The notes under the pieces were generated by a model. It worked only from the letters and a program-made list of their open reading frames with translations, was not told where the DNA came from and did not search any database. Shown in pieces: positions 1 through 9,728 of a stretch of 64,000 bases of DNA (its first letter is position 1; each line of letters opens with the position of its first letter). Source of the DNA: Arthrobacter sp. PAMC 25486 (lineage in GTDB: Bacteria > Actinomycetota > Actinomycetes > Actinomycetales > Micrococcaceae); contig NZ_CP007595.1 in the NCBI RefSeq assembly GCF_000785535.1, forward strand, positions 3,308,439-3,372,438, in the 5' to 3' direction. The position numbers and the translations under genes are program-made.

Positions 1-541
1 GGTCCGCCTCGCGTTCCTCGATCCGCCAGCCGACGATCTCCCGGGAGTAGATATCCATGATGGAGTAGACCTTGAAAACCGTTCCCTGCCACTTGGAATA
101 GACGTCGGTGATGTCCCAGGACCAGACCTGGCAGGGGCCGGTGGCCTTGAGAACGGGCTTCTCAGCGGTGCCGCGTTTGCCGCCGCGTTTGGTCGGGACT
201 GTGGGGCGTGCGTTCTGGTCCTCGTACTCTGCCGCGATCCGCCACCAGGTGCGGCGGGAGGCGATCATTACCCCGTTGTCCCAGGCCGTGGCGAAGGAAT
301 GATCCACGGAGTTGTTCTTCTCCCAGCCGGCCAGGATGAACTCAAGAATCCAGTCCTGATGGATGGTGCTGATCCGGCTTTCATAGGCCCGGTCCCCCTG
401 GTGGATGGGGTTCTGGACGCCTGGGCGGGGATTGAACCTGTAGTGCCAGGTCCCACGCGATACACCCGCAAGTTTCAGGGCCGTCCGCTGGGAACCGGTG
501 ACCTCTTTCAGCTCCAGGACGAGAGTGTTCTCAGCGGCTAT
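1..541 (-). CDS. IS3-family transposase OrfB (integrase core), partial
   Basis: About 180 residues of an IS3-family OrfB can be read on the minus strand before the window edge cuts it. Near the cut is the start of the rve/DDE integrase core, with WSWDITDVYSKWQG containing the first catalytic Asp, followed by FKVYSIMDIYSREIVGWRIE. Upstream is the helical HTH_21-like region ending in a Trp/Arg-rich segment (RRTWWRIAAEYE). The frame is -1 relative to OrfA and stays open back through the OrfA stop, so translation as an OrfAB fusion by programmed -1 frameshifting is expected, as in other IS3 elements. No separate strong start codon is visible at the overlap. The C-terminal DDE residues and the far inverted repeat lie outside the window. 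Confidence 0.9.
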   Translation of the reverse strand, partial: MAAENTLVLELKEVTGSQRTALKLAGVSRGTWHYRFNPRPGVQNPIHQGDRAYESRISTIHQDWILEFILAGWEKNNSVDHSFATAWDNGVMIASRRTWWRIAAEYEDQNARPTVPTKRGGKRGTAEKPVLKATGPCQVWSWDITDVYSKWQGTVFKVYSIMDIYSREIVGWRIEEREAD

Positions 542-957
542 GAACGCTTCTGAGCGCTCGTCGGGGGCGTATCGGGCTCTGGCACGTTCAACTCGTGCAA
601 GAGCCCTATAGCTTTTCCCAGTGCTGAATTTGACCCTTCTAGCTCAGCAATACGCTTCTGGAGTTTTTCGACTTCGACACGATGGGCGGCTATCTCTTTC
701 GCGCGTGCTTTTTCAAACGCGGAGAGTTCACGATTTGTTGGGACCATACCTCCATGCTCTCGCGGAATCAGGCCCCGGTCGATATCTCCCTGGACCACCA
801 TCGTGCGCCATCTGCGGAAGATCCATTCGGAAATCGAATGCGAGGCAAGCCACTCCCTCCGTGACCCATGCGGCTGCAAATAGTACTCATGCACGAACTC
901 ACGGATCTCTTCACGGGTAAATCCCTTGTTATCAACGGCCACGGTCGGCTCCTTCAA
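538..957 (-). CDS. IS3-family transposase OrfA
   Basis: This 139-residue protein has an N-terminal helix-turn-helix region (REEIREFVHEYYLQPHGSR followed by SISEWIFRRWR) and a C-terminal heptad-rich coiled coil (VEKLQKRIAELEGSNSALGKAIGLL), the usual OrfA architecture for DNA binding and multimerisation. The first codon is TTG at 957 with an in-frame TGA immediately before it, so TTG is the only possible start unless the 5' end is damaged. OrfA ends inside the OrfB frame, which lies in -1, the usual IS3 arrangement. The element's outer inverted repeat should lie just right of 957 but I could not define it. Confidence 0.85.
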   Translation of the reverse strand: MKEPTVAVDNKGFTREEIREFVHEYYLQPHGSRREWLASHSISEWIFRRWRTMVVQGDIDRGLIPREHGGMVPTNRELSAFEKARAKEIAAHRVEVEKLQKRIAELEGSNSALGKAIGLLHELNVPEPDTPPTSAQKRS

Positions 958-993
958 TCAACGGTTAATGAGTGACTCACAACCAGCTTGACG

Positions 994-1063
994 CAGAGGG
1001 CGCGTTGGCCAAAAGTGCCCCGTATGTGATGGAGCGTTGGTTGGGCGTTGCCTGTGAGGGGCT
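994..1063. repeat. 32-bp-period intergenic repeat, array A
   Basis: One full 32-bp unit (994-1025) ending GTGCCCCGTAT is followed by a shortened unit beginning GTGATGGAGCGTTGG (1026-1053) and the start of a third. It matches the units at 2608, 34452 and 39026. Seen from the minus strand it follows the 3' end of the hypothetical gene ending at 1307, the same orientation as the other arrays. Confidence 0.6.
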
Positions 1064-1074
1064 TGTTGCCTCGA

Positions 1075-1155
1075 GTTCTGACCTTAGCGTCCGGATGCGC
1101 GCCTGCAGTCATACATCTCGACGCTAAGGTCAGAACGCGATGTTTAAGGTCAGAA
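1075..1155. repeat. Inverted repeat with a third partial copy
   Basis: A perfect 17-bp inverted repeat has arms GTTCTGACCTTAGCGTC (1075-1091) and its complement (1120-1136) around a 28-nt spacer. A third partial copy, TAAGGTCAGAA, follows at 1145-1155 in direct orientation. It lies between the IS3 element and the gene ending at 1307. The rest of 1156-1306 shows no gene; it shares the string GCAGCACCTTCCGGGG with the region around 34446. Confidence 0.7.
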
Positions 1156-1306
1156 TTCGATGCCGTCCGTCAGCCGCACCCGCCTGTAGAATGCGCTTGC
1201 CTGGCCACAGCGAAGGGTGGGCAGGTGCGCCCGCCCGGCCCGCGCCGTCGTACCTCACAACCTCAGACGCGGCAGCACCTTCCGGGGCGTTTTGGCGAAC
1301 GCGGCA

Positions 1307-2557
1307 TCACTTCGGGGCAGGTGTGGCTCCGGGACCGCCAAGATGGACGGGGAAATCGTCCTTCAGCAGGTCAAAGACGTCGGCGCGCCAGGCCGCCGGC
1401 ACCTCGATGAATTCGCCTACCGTGACAAGCCCTTCCTCTGCCCAGTGGGCAATATTCTGGGCGATGGAAAGGAGATCCGGGTGCACCGTGTTCGGCTCTT
1501 CGAGTGCCTGGATGAGCAGCGCCGATTCTGGCGGCGCCGCTGAGGCGGACTGGGTCAGCCAGTCGGCCATCTCCACGTGCCAGTCCTCGAAGATGCCTTC
1601 CTCGGAGCCTTCCAGCGTGACGGTGAAAATAAAGTGGCCGATCAGATCGGTCACGGTGGCCAGCATTTCGCCCTCATCGCGGAGCGGCACCGGATGCGGT
1701 GTGGGGCGGACGTGGGTGTCGCCCACGGTGATCAGGCCGGCCGTTTCCAGCAGTTCCCAGTAGAGTGCGAGCCGGGCCGCGTCGTGGTCCTGGGGCGTGG
1801 TGAAGTTCGCGGCGGCGGAAAGCTTGCCAACACCGGTGTGGCTCAGGGTTGCTGCGGCACCCTCCTGGTCAAGCAGGGTCCCGTGGTCCGTGAGCTCGCG
1901 GCCCTCGCCAATCCAGTCCAGCAGGGCGAGGGTGTTGAGCCACAAGGGGGAATTCTTTGCCGTCTCGACGGTTTCCTCGCGTGAGAGCTCCGGGATGTAA
2001 ACTTCCGCGAATTCGTAGTCTTCCAGGGGCACCTCCTCATAGTCGAGGTAGCTGTAGTCGCCCCCGTCCACGCCGTCGACCCCGGTGGTGAGATCACCGC
2101 CGTCGTTCATTTCAGGCATGCCGGTCTTCCTCAGTTCCTCCAGGACGGCCGCAAGGTCTGCCGGCGTCCCGGTCCAGAGACCTGATTGGGCCAGATAGCC
2201 AACGTAGTCGTTGACGCCGCTGCGCAAGGTCAGGACACCCATCGGGTTTGCGTGCGCCGTGACCTCCATGACCTCCTGGACTGCTGCGGGAACCAGTGCG
2301 GTGGGATCGGTGTGCGGTTCCAGGATGCGGTACATGTCAAAGAAATCGTCCAGGATGGCCAGGCTGATGTCGATTGACTTGTTCGGGCGGCCTTGGGCCT
2401 CCAGCGAGTCAACGAAACCCGACGACAAGGCCATCATGGCGCGGTCGAGACGGGCATCGGCGGAAGGCCGGGCTGCGGTGCGCGCCGCAGCGTCGGCCGA
2501 GGCCTTGGCGGGGTTGCCGAATCGGGACTTCTTCGTGTTTTTGGGCTTCTTGGCCAC
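1307..2557 (-). CDS. Conserved hypothetical protein, 416 aa
   Basis: I do not recognise this family. The start is GTG at 2557 (GTG GCC AAG AAG CCC), reading MAKKPKNTKKSRFGNP. The N-terminus is very basic and Ala-rich for about 35 residues and looks disordered. It is followed by a helical region without membrane segments, and an acidic stretch (GGDYSYLDYEEVPLEDYEFAEVY) near residues 155-190. A cytosolic protein is likely. The 32-bp repeat array B lies directly upstream, between this gene and the oxidoreductase gene, and array A lies downstream. Coding bias in the frame is strong over the whole length, so the gene itself is not in doubt. Confidence 0.7.
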   Translation of the reverse strand: MAKKPKNTKKSRFGNPAKASADAAARTAARPSADARLDRAMMALSSGFVDSLEAQGRPNKSIDISLAILDDFFDMYRILEPHTDPTALVPAAVQEVMEVTAHANPMGVLTLRSGVNDYVGYLAQSGLWTGTPADLAAVLEELRKTGMPEMNDGGDLTTGVDGVDGGDYSYLDYEEVPLEDYEFAEVYIPELSREETVETAKNSPLWLNTLALLDWIGEGRELTDHGTLLDQEGAAATLSHTGVGKLSAAANFTTPQDHDAARLALYWELLETAGLITVGDTHVRPTPHPVPLRDEGEMLATVTDLIGHFIFTVTLEGSEEGIFEDWHVEMADWLTQSASAAPPESALLIQALEEPNTVHPDLLSIAQNIAHWAEEGLVTVGEFIEVPAAWRADVFDLLKDDFPVHLGGPGATPAPK

Positions 2558-2607
2558 AGGATTCCTTGCGGTCAGCGGGACGGTTGCCTACAACGTTAGC
2601 GCCTCAG

Positions 2608-2720
2608 GCGAGCGAGCGTTCGCGAAAAGCGCCCCACAAGTGAGCGAGCGTCGGGACAAAAGACGTCATAGGTGAAGGAGCGTTGGGAAGAAAGCCCCCT
2701 TATGTGATGGAGCGTTTGAA
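2608..2720. repeat. 32-bp tandem repeat, array B (3.5 units)
   Basis: Units occupy 2608-2639, 2640-2671, 2672-2703 and a partial 2704-2720. Each begins G(T/C)GAGCGAGCGT or GTGAAGGAGCGT, and best-preserved units carry a C-rich block (GCGCCCCACA) at the end. The array abuts exactly the stop codon (2721-2723) of the minus-strand oxidoreductase gene, as array D abuts the stop of lhr. The periodicity is exactly 32 bp although individual units diverge. Confidence 0.75.
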
Positions 2721-3659
2721 TCAGGCGGTGAAGGGGGTTAGCACGATCTTGCCTGAGCCGTGGCCCGACATGCTCGCTGCAAAGGCCTGCGCCGCATGCT
2801 CCATCGGGAAGGTTTGGGCCACATCCACGCTCAGTGTGCCGTCCTCCACCAGCAGGGACAGTCGTTGCAGTTCGTCGGCGTCGGGGCGGACCCAAATGTA
2901 CTGGCCGCCGTGGGACAGCACTGTCCAGTCGGCGATGGAGGCGTGCCGGCCACCGACCTTGAGCAGCGCAAGTGTGTCCTCGAGGACGCCGCCGGCAAAG
3001 TCGGCCACGGCATCGACACCCTCTGGGGCAAGGGCGCGTACCCGTTCCTCCAGGCCGGCACCGTATTCCACCGGTTCGGCGCCGAGCTCACGCAGGCGGT
3101 CATGGTTCTTGGCGGAGGCGGTGGCGATGACGCGCACTCCCTCGGCGGCTGCCAGTTGGATCGCGGTGCGGCCCACACTGCCGGACCCGTTGTGGATCAG
3201 CAGGGTCTGACCCGCAGGCACTCCCAGTGCGTCCAGCGTGCGCTGGGCTGTCATGCCGGTCAGCGGAAGCGCCGCGGCCTGTTCCCACGTGAGTGACGCC
3301 GGCTTGTGGGCCACGATGGCCGCCGGCAGTGCCACGAGTTCGGCGAACGTGCCGCCCTGAACGGTGTCGCGCCGGCCGTAGGAGTACACCTCGTCACCCA
3401 CCTGGAATTCCGGGGTGTCAAAGCCGACGGCCTCCACCACGCCGGCCACATCCCAGCCCGGGACGACAGGAAAGGTGACGTCCATGAACGGGTCCAGCCC
3501 ACCTGACATGAGCTTCCAGTCGACGGGATTCACCCCGGCCGCCTTGACCCTGATCAGCACGGCTCCGGGCGACACCTTCGGAACGGGGCGTTCGCGCAGT
3601 TCCAGAACCTCGGGTCCACCGTATTTGGCGTAACTCATGGCCTTCATCGTTGCACTCAT
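2721..3659 (-). CDS. NADPH:quinone oxidoreductase-like protein (MDR superfamily)
   Basis: The protein has 312 residues from ATG at 3659, chosen because AGGAACTCTCACC precedes it; the open frame extends further upstream without support. It is a zinc-independent medium-chain dehydrogenase/reductase. The N-terminal GroES-like domain contains GVNPVDWK and the GWDVAGVVEAVG segment, and the Rossmann fold has the NADP-binding loop NGSGSVG near residues 147-153. The cysteine and histidine zinc ligands of alcohol dehydrogenases are absent, which fits quinone or enone reductases. It probably acts in the cytosol on quinones or alpha,beta-unsaturated carbonyls; the substrate cannot be read from sequence. 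It is a single gene flanked by array B. Confidence 0.88.
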   Translation of the reverse strand: MSATMKAMSYAKYGGPEVLELRERPVPKVSPGAVLIRVKAAGVNPVDWKLMSGGLDPFMDVTFPVVPGWDVAGVVEAVGFDTPEFQVGDEVYSYGRRDTVQGGTFAELVALPAAIVAHKPASLTWEQAAALPLTGMTAQRTLDALGVPAGQTLLIHNGSGSVGRTAIQLAAAEGVRVIATASAKNHDRLRELGAEPVEYGAGLEERVRALAPEGVDAVADFAGGVLEDTLALLKVGGRHASIADWTVLSHGGQYIWVRPDADELQRLSLLVEDGTLSVDVAQTFPMEHAAQAFAASMSGHGSGKIVLTPFTA

Positions 3660-3744
3660 GGTGAGAGTTCCTTTCCGTAGCTTCCACTGTTCCAACCAGC
3701 ACGCACCGCGCCGAATTCCCTGCAACTTTCAAAATTGACGGTTC

Positions 3745-4902
3745 TCACACGGGGACGCTGGTCCGTTGCTCCCACGTTCTCTGCGACGCACCGTCCAGGG
3801 CTGCCTCGACCCACCGGCCCATGCCCGCATATGCCTGCGCCCGTACCGCGCCAGGTGAGAGAAACACGTCATGAAAAGCGCCCGCGATCCTGTGCAGTGT
3901 CACGGCAGAGCCAAGCTCAAGGCTGCGCCGGGCCACCGAATCCACATTCAGCACCACGTCGGCAGCCAGCGCGGTCGATGACCATTTTGGCTGCAAATAG
4001 CTCTTGTCGGAGAGCATCACCAGCACCGGAACCGCGATGCCCAGGCCCCTCGCCACCTGCGCCTGCCCCTGAAACACGGCATTTAGAAACGACGGCGTGA
4101 CAGGGAATCCGCGGTCCGGGCGCCACTGGGATTCATACTCCCACTCGCCGTCAAACTTTTTGGAAACGGCCCGCGTATAAAAGCCCGGGTCGATCGGGGG
4201 CAGCGGCGCCAGCGGCCTGAACCGGGTGCGTGCCTGGATCAGTGGCGCCACCATTGCGCGCCCCACCTCGGTTGCTTGAAATTCCAGCCAGGGACTATTA
4301 AGCACGACGGCGGCTGCCGCACCCGGGTGCCGCGCGGCCCACAAACTCAGTGTCAGCCCGCCCGTTGAATGGCCCAGCAACACGAGGGGCCGCTCCCGGG
4401 GTGGCTCCGGAGGATCGTCGGCACGCTCCCGCCCTGCCAGCGCATCAAAAGCCGCGCTCAACCGCTGCCTAGCCTCCTCAAGAAAAGCCAGCTCAAAACT
4501 GTGCTGGTCAGGAGCTTCCTCAGGCACGGCCAGCGCCGCGTCCACCTGGGTGGGCCCGGCGCGCCCCATCGCTTCAAGCGCGGCGGAAATGTCGGCGTCG
4601 TACTCGGTCAGGGAGGAAACTTGGCCGGGAAGCTGCCCGGGACGCAGGCTGCGCCCATAGTTGTGCAGGTCAAGGGCATAAAAATTGGCACCGGAACGAT
4701 GCCAAAATTCGGCAAGTTCTTGCTGAAAGAAGTAGTCGGACCAGCCGTGGACGTAGAGTACGTCAGCCCCTGTCAGTGCCGACGGCTCCCACCTGGGGGC
4801 GTTGCCGACGTATCTCACGAGCGTCGCGGGCGAACCGGCGGGCAGCTCGAGGGTGAGCTGTTCAAAGTCGGCGCCGAGGACGTCTTGCTGCCAGGAGGTC
4901 AT
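3745..4902 (-). CDS. Alpha/beta hydrolase (serine aminopeptidase S33/lysophospholipase-like)
   Basis: This 385-residue alpha/beta-hydrolase carries the nucleophile elbow GHSTGG (Ser near residue 179), an oxyanion-hole HGW near 52-54, and a C-terminal His in GAFHDVF. The lid region around 120-170 is long and Pro/Glu-rich. No signal peptide is seen, so it should be cytosolic. The family includes monoglyceride lipases and lysophospholipases; the substrate here is unknown. It stands 85 bp upstream of the oxidoreductase on the same strand, with no sign of coupling. Confidence 0.85.
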   Translation of the reverse strand: MTSWQQDVLGADFEQLTLELPAGSPATLVRYVGNAPRWEPSALTGADVLYVHGWSDYFFQQELAEFWHRSGANFYALDLHNYGRSLRPGQLPGQVSSLTEYDADISAALEAMGRAGPTQVDAALAVPEEAPDQHSFELAFLEEARQRLSAAFDALAGRERADDPPEPPRERPLVLLGHSTGGLTLSLWAARHPGAAAAVVLNSPWLEFQATEVGRAMVAPLIQARTRFRPLAPLPPIDPGFYTRAVSKKFDGEWEYESQWRPDRGFPVTPSFLNAVFQGQAQVARGLGIAVPVLVMLSDKSYLQPKWSSTALAADVVLNVDSVARRSLELGSAVTLHRIAGAFHDVFLSPGAVRAQAYAGMGRWVEAALDGASQRTWEQRTSVPV

Positions 4903-5067
4903 GGCTCGATGCTAACGGTTTCGGGCGTGCTGTGGTGAGTGCGTCGCTGTGATCCACGTCCAATATTTTTCCGCTCGGGAGTATGCCTATGCTGGAGGGG
5001 CGCAGGTACGGGCTTAGCGGGTGCGGCGGCTGCGCGGCAGATTCGTACGTGATGGAAAGGTGAGGAC

Positions 5068-5682
5068 ATGGATTCCTGGCAGGATGCTTTTCAGGACTGG
5101 GCCCGGGCGTGGGCGTCACTGCACGATATTGAGTCAGCGGCGGACGGCGACGCGGTGCTCATCGGTGCGCAGCGTGTCATGGTTTGGCCGGGCGAGAACG
5201 CTGCCGCCCAAGCCGGGGGACTGGCGGCCGGATCTGAACTGGTCCTCGTCACCGAGGATGCTGCCGGGACCATAGGATTTGCCCAATCGCAGGGGCTGCA
5301 AACCACGAAGCGGCTGCTGTTGCTGCGCGCAGAGACCGAAAATCTTGACCTGAACCCGCACCTCCCTACGGACGCCTATCTTGCCGACGCCCCCATGGAA
5401 AATTACGACTTGGTGGAGCTGGCACTTTTTGACCGGCCGGTGGGCAGCGGGCGGCTGAGCATGGGCGAAAACTTGGCCGTCATTGCGAAACTTGTTGTGG
5501 AGGACGGCCATGACGAGCAGCTCGCACAATTTGAACAGGCCATGGTGGCGGGCCTCGGGGACGAAGCGTTTGCCCACGGCGCCGACACCATTTACCTGAT
5601 CGCCGGTGAGGAACAAGCACAGCGTTTCGCCGCCGTTGACGGCTGGAGCCAGGTGGCGGAGATCCTCAGCTTCACGAAATAG
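5068..5682 (+). CDS. Hypothetical protein with a GNAT-like C-terminal half
   Basis: The start ATG at 5068 follows AAAGGTGAGGAC. The protein has 204 residues. The C-terminal half (about 110-204) has the strand-helix pattern of a GCN5-related N-acetyltransferase: a strand with VGSGRLS, then IAKLVVEDGH, a long helix, TIYLIAGEEQAQRFAAVDGW and a final EILSFTK strand. The classical acetyl-CoA loop Q/RxxGxG/A is not evident, so it may be a degenerate GNAT fold without activity. The N-terminal half is unrecognised. It is a monocistronic gene ending at a palindrome at 5716. Confidence 0.6.
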   Translation: MDSWQDAFQDWARAWASLHDIESAADGDAVLIGAQRVMVWPGENAAAQAGGLAAGSELVLVTEDAAGTIGFAQSQGLQTTKRLLLLRAETENLDLNPHLPTDAYLADAPMENYDLVELALFDRPVGSGRLSMGENLAVIAKLVVEDGHDEQLAQFEQAMVAGLGDEAFAHGADTIYLIAGEEQAQRFAAVDGWSQVAEILSFTK

Positions 5683-5715
5683 CGGCGCCAGCTGTGCAGC
5701 ATGAGCAGCTCAGCG

Positions 5716-5759
5716 CAAGGAAGACGGCGGCACCTTGGCGGGTGCCGCCGTCTTCCTTG
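5716..5759. terminator. Perfect palindrome, probable bidirectional terminator
   Basis: Arms of 19 bp (5716-5734 and 5741-5759) pair perfectly around a 6-nt loop, starting CAAGGAAGACGGCGGCACC. It sits between convergent genes. No clear T-tract follows, so termination is inferred. It shares the GACGGCGGCACC core with 7794. Confidence 0.6.
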
Positions 5760-5765
5760 TCAGGT

Positions 5766-5822
5766 GGCTGGGCCCACGCCTGCGAGGGCCCCGCTGCGAA
5801 CTTGAGAGCTGCGGGAGCAGGT
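5766..5822. repeat. Diverged copy of the dispersed 57-bp repeat
   Basis: The stretch GGCTGGGCCCACGCCTGC, GAGGGCCCCGCTGCGAAC and TTGAGAGCTGCGGGAG resembles the reverse complement of the tandem 57-bp units at 28144-28257. Spurious translation of both gives WAHAxEGPAxxLR. It overlaps the region just 3' of the gene ending at 5828. Confidence 0.5.
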
Positions 5823-5827
5823 GGGGA

Positions 5828-6745
5828 TCAGGGCTGCGGCTCCAGCCTGAGCCGCTTGTTCTCGGCAAAGCATTCCGCCGTATGCTCGTCAAAGGCGCTA
5901 CAGTTGCGGCCCACAAGCGCCTCCACTGCTGCCTCGATGCGGGGTGTTTCAGCGGGCTGTCCAGCCTGAATCTGGCCTTTGGGGCCCACCACGATGTAGC
6001 CCCATTCGTAGAGGGCGTCGCAGCCGAGCGCGCAGGTCAGCATGGCGTTGGACGCATAATCCATGCGCTCTTCTTCACTGCTTTCAGGCCGGGGCTTGAT
6101 GAACCCGGCGATCAACAACCGCGCCGGCAAGTGCTCGCCGCAGATGGCGCACGAGGCCGTCAACCGGTCGCGCAGCAGATGCTTGCGCAAATATGCCTGC
6201 TCCAGGCGGATGGTGGTCAGCGTCTTGTTGTCGGGCTCGTCGACTCCCCAGCTGCTGCCGGGCAATCCACGCAGGCTTGTTGCCGACGACTGCGGTGCCG
6301 TGACTCCGGCTTCAGCCAGCAGCTCCTGGCCCTCCTCCACGGTGAGCGGAGAAATATAGCGTTGCCGCGGCTTGCCTGCGGCGTTAAACGGTTTGGGCTC
6401 ACCGGCCTCAGGCTGATCAGCGGCTGTGATGACCGCGGCCCTGTCGCGGTGCAGTTGCAAGTTCTTCGCCAGCGCGTGGGTGCGCACGAGCCAGCCGTCG
6501 TCAGGCTCGTCTGGACTCTTTTCAAAGCCTTCCGGCCTCGGGCCGTCCTGCCATCGTTCCAAGACCACACTGACGGCGCGCACATAGGGGCCGAAGTAGT
6601 TGAACACCACGTCGCCCTTGCGCAGTTCCTTGATAAATTCCCGTGTGCCCTCCGGATCCCCGTGCGGATCGGGACAGCTCCACAACGTTCCGTCGTTGAT
6701 GGCTGATTCGTAATTGCGGCCGTGATTGACCCACCAGTACTTCAT
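5828..6745 (-). CDS. EVE-like domain fused to HNH-type nuclease domain
   Basis: This 305-residue protein has two parts. Residues 1-95 look like an EVE/PUA-superfamily domain: MKYWWVNHGRNYE, a GTLW segment, LRKGDVVFNYFGPYVRAVSVV and a GWLV strand. EVE domains read modified bases. Residues 199-260 look like a treble-clef HNH nuclease: CAIC (199-202), IKPR, the acidic EEER, an Asn (about 233), CALGCDALYEWGYI. Such fusions are known as modification-dependent (type IV-like) restriction enzymes. An oddity: where related HNH domains usually read AAHIK, this one reads AGFIK (Phe at about 215), so the first catalytic His may be missing. It stands alone, with no methyltransferase beside it. Function is inferred. 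Confidence 0.72.
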   Translation of the reverse strand: MKYWWVNHGRNYESAINDGTLWSCPDPHGDPEGTREFIKELRKGDVVFNYFGPYVRAVSVVLERWQDGPRPEGFEKSPDEPDDGWLVRTHALAKNLQLHRDRAAVITAADQPEAGEPKPFNAAGKPRQRYISPLTVEEGQELLAEAGVTAPQSSATSLRGLPGSSWGVDEPDNKTLTTIRLEQAYLRKHLLRDRLTASCAICGEHLPARLLIAGFIKPRPESSEEERMDYASNAMLTCALGCDALYEWGYIVVGPKGQIQAGQPAETPRIEAAVEALVGRNCSAFDEHTAECFAENKRLRLEPQP

Positions 6746-6975
6746 TGAGAAACTCCCACCTTCACCTGTGTTGGCGTTTGTCGTTCAACTCAGGGTAGCG
6801 CTTATGGGGCCTGCGTGGCTGGCTGGGCGGGCAGAAGATTCGGGCACCCGGGCAGCTCCATGGCAGAATGGGAGATGGCCCGGGTGCAGACGGGCCCAGT
6901 GATAATACAGCCGGCCGGCCCCCTCACGGGTACGGCATGAGCGAACCACGTAGCTAAAGAAATTTGAGACTCACC

Positions 6976-7701
6976 ATGTCCCCGCTGCAAAGCAATGCTT
7001 CGGCAACCCCTCTTGAAAACACCCCCGCCAAAACCGCGCCCACGTTTGCCGCCGTTGGAAGCCCCTACTTTGGGATTCTCCTGGCGTGCATGGCCGTGAT
7101 TGTGATCCTGTCCAACATCGGCGCATCCAAGGGTGTGCAGTTTGGCCCCATCATCACCGACGGCGGCTTCTTCTTGTTCCCCTTCGCCTACATCCTGGGC
7201 GATGTGATCAGCGAGTTGTACGGCTTCAAGGTCAACCGCAAGGCCATTTTCACGACGTTTGCGCTGTCCATTTTCGCCTCCCTCAGCTACTGGGTGATCA
7301 TCGCGCTGCCCGGCTTCACCGACGACTACGGCACAGCCAAGCAGCACGCCCTGACGGAGGCGCTGGGGCCGGTGCCGCAGATTGTGCTGGCCAGCCTGCT
7401 GGCATTTTTGGCCGGCCAGACCGTCAATTCCTGGATCATGGTGCGTCTGAAGGCGCATCACGGCGAACGGAAGCTGTGGGTGAGGCTCATGGGCTCCAGC
7501 GGTGCCGGCGAATTCCTGGACACGCTGATCTTCTGCGCCGTCGCGGCCCCCGTCATCGGGATTGTGGGCTTCGGCATGTTCGCCAATTACGTGCTCGTAG
7601 GCTTCGTCTACAAGGTGGGCGTGCAATACGCGCTCATCCCTGTCACCACGGCGGCGATCCGCTGGTTCAAGCGGAACGAGCCCTCATACCGGGAGGCGTG
7701 A
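6976..7701 (+). CDS. yhhQ: Queuosine precursor transporter, YhhQ/VUT family
   Basis: The protein (about 241 residues) is an integral membrane protein with six predicted helices. Family signatures include GDVISELYGFKVNRKAIF, AGQTVNSWIMVRLK and GAGEFLDTLIFCAVA. The family imports 7-deazaguanine precursors (preQ0, preQ1 or queuine) for tRNA queuosine. ATG at 6976 is chosen over an in-frame TTG at 6964; neither has a strong Shine-Dalgarno. It converges with tgt (7872-9233, minus), which uses the imported base, so the two form a salvage pair. A hairpin terminator follows at 7732. Confidence 0.9.
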   Translation: MSPLQSNASATPLENTPAKTAPTFAAVGSPYFGILLACMAVIVILSNIGASKGVQFGPIITDGGFFLFPFAYILGDVISELYGFKVNRKAIFTTFALSIFASLSYWVIIALPGFTDDYGTAKQHALTEALGPVPQIVLASLLAFLAGQTVNSWIMVRLKAHHGERKLWVRLMGSSGAGEFLDTLIFCAVAAPVIGIVGFGMFANYVLVGFVYKVGVQYALIPVTTAAIRWFKRNEPSYREA

Positions 7702-7731
7702 GCCTGGACAGTGCTTAGGACGGCGTTTGCG

Positions 7732-7763
7732 GAAAGGGACGGCGGTAGGCCACCGTCCCTTTC
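7732..7763 (+). terminator. Rho-independent terminator after yhhQ
   Basis: GAAAGGGACGGCGG (7732-7745) pairs with CCACCGTCCCTTTC (7750-7763) across TAGG, with one G-T wobble. It is 31 bp after the yhhQ stop codon. Confidence 0.7.
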
Positions 7764-7793
7764 TGCAAACACGGTCCGAATCCGCTTTCACAT

Positions 7794-7846
7794 ACGACGG
7801 CGGCACCTGGGTGAGGTCTTCTCACTCACCCGGATGCCGCCGTCGT
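7794..7846. repeat. Palindrome of the ACGACGGCG family
   Basis: Arms of 22 bp (7794-7815, 7825-7846) starting ACGACGGCGGCACC pair with two mismatches around a 9-nt loop. It lies between convergent yhhQ and tgt, 26 bp before the tgt stop codon, and could terminate tgt. Confidence 0.6.
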
Positions 7847-7871
7847 CCGTTTAAAGGTGCTGCGGGACCGC

Positions 7872-9335
<1,464 letters not shown>

Positions 9336-9413
9336 CTATCGGACGTTGCGCATGCGTCCTTACCATGAACACATCAGAAACACCCATGGACTGCAGAGCC
9401 AAAGGAGTCGCTC

Positions 9414-9728
9414 ATGTCCGCCACGAACATCACTCACGAAACACCCACCCGGGGTCCGGCCCGACCGCTGCCGTATGTCATCAGCGGCATCCTGCTGCTG
9501 GCAGCGGTCATTTTCCCGCTGTCCGTGCCCATGTATGCGCACACCGATCCCCAGCTTTTCGGCTTCCCGTTCTTCTTCTGGTATCAAATGATGTGGGTGC
9601 CCATTTGTGCCATCCTGATCGGCATCTGCTACTGGCTGATGACAGCCGAGGACAAGCGACGCCGGGCAGCCGTGAAGGCGCCACCGCTCCACAGGGGGAA
9701 GCACGACGCCGGAGGTGAACCCCAGTGA
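9414..9728 (+). CDS. DUF3311 small membrane protein, symporter partner
   Basis: The protein has 104 residues with two predicted membrane helices (about 24-44 and 57-80), separated by a short loop with Phe/Pro-rich sequence FGFPFFFWYQMMWVP, and a basic C-terminal tail. This matches DUF3311, which is regularly encoded before sodium:solute symporters of the MctP type and is thought to be an accessory subunit. The start ATG at 9414 follows AAAGGAGTCGCTC. Its stop codon overlaps the GTG start of the symporter (GTGA), indicating translational coupling. Confidence 0.85.
   Translation: MSATNITHETPTRGPARPLPYVISGILLLAAVIFPLSVPMYAHTDPQLFGFPFFFWYQMMWVPICAILIGICYWLMTAEDKRRRAAVKAPPLHRGKHDAGGEPQ

Noticed and set aside
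2608..2720. Regular 32-bp repeats as a CRISPR array
   Set aside because: Units are contiguous with no unique spacers between identical repeats, diverge from each other, occur in small groups at four places, and no cas gene is present.
6870..6963. preQ1 riboswitch in front of yhhQ
   Set aside because: GC-rich hairpins and CTAAAGAA are present, but the ordered preQ1-I or preQ1-II motif is not. Not called.
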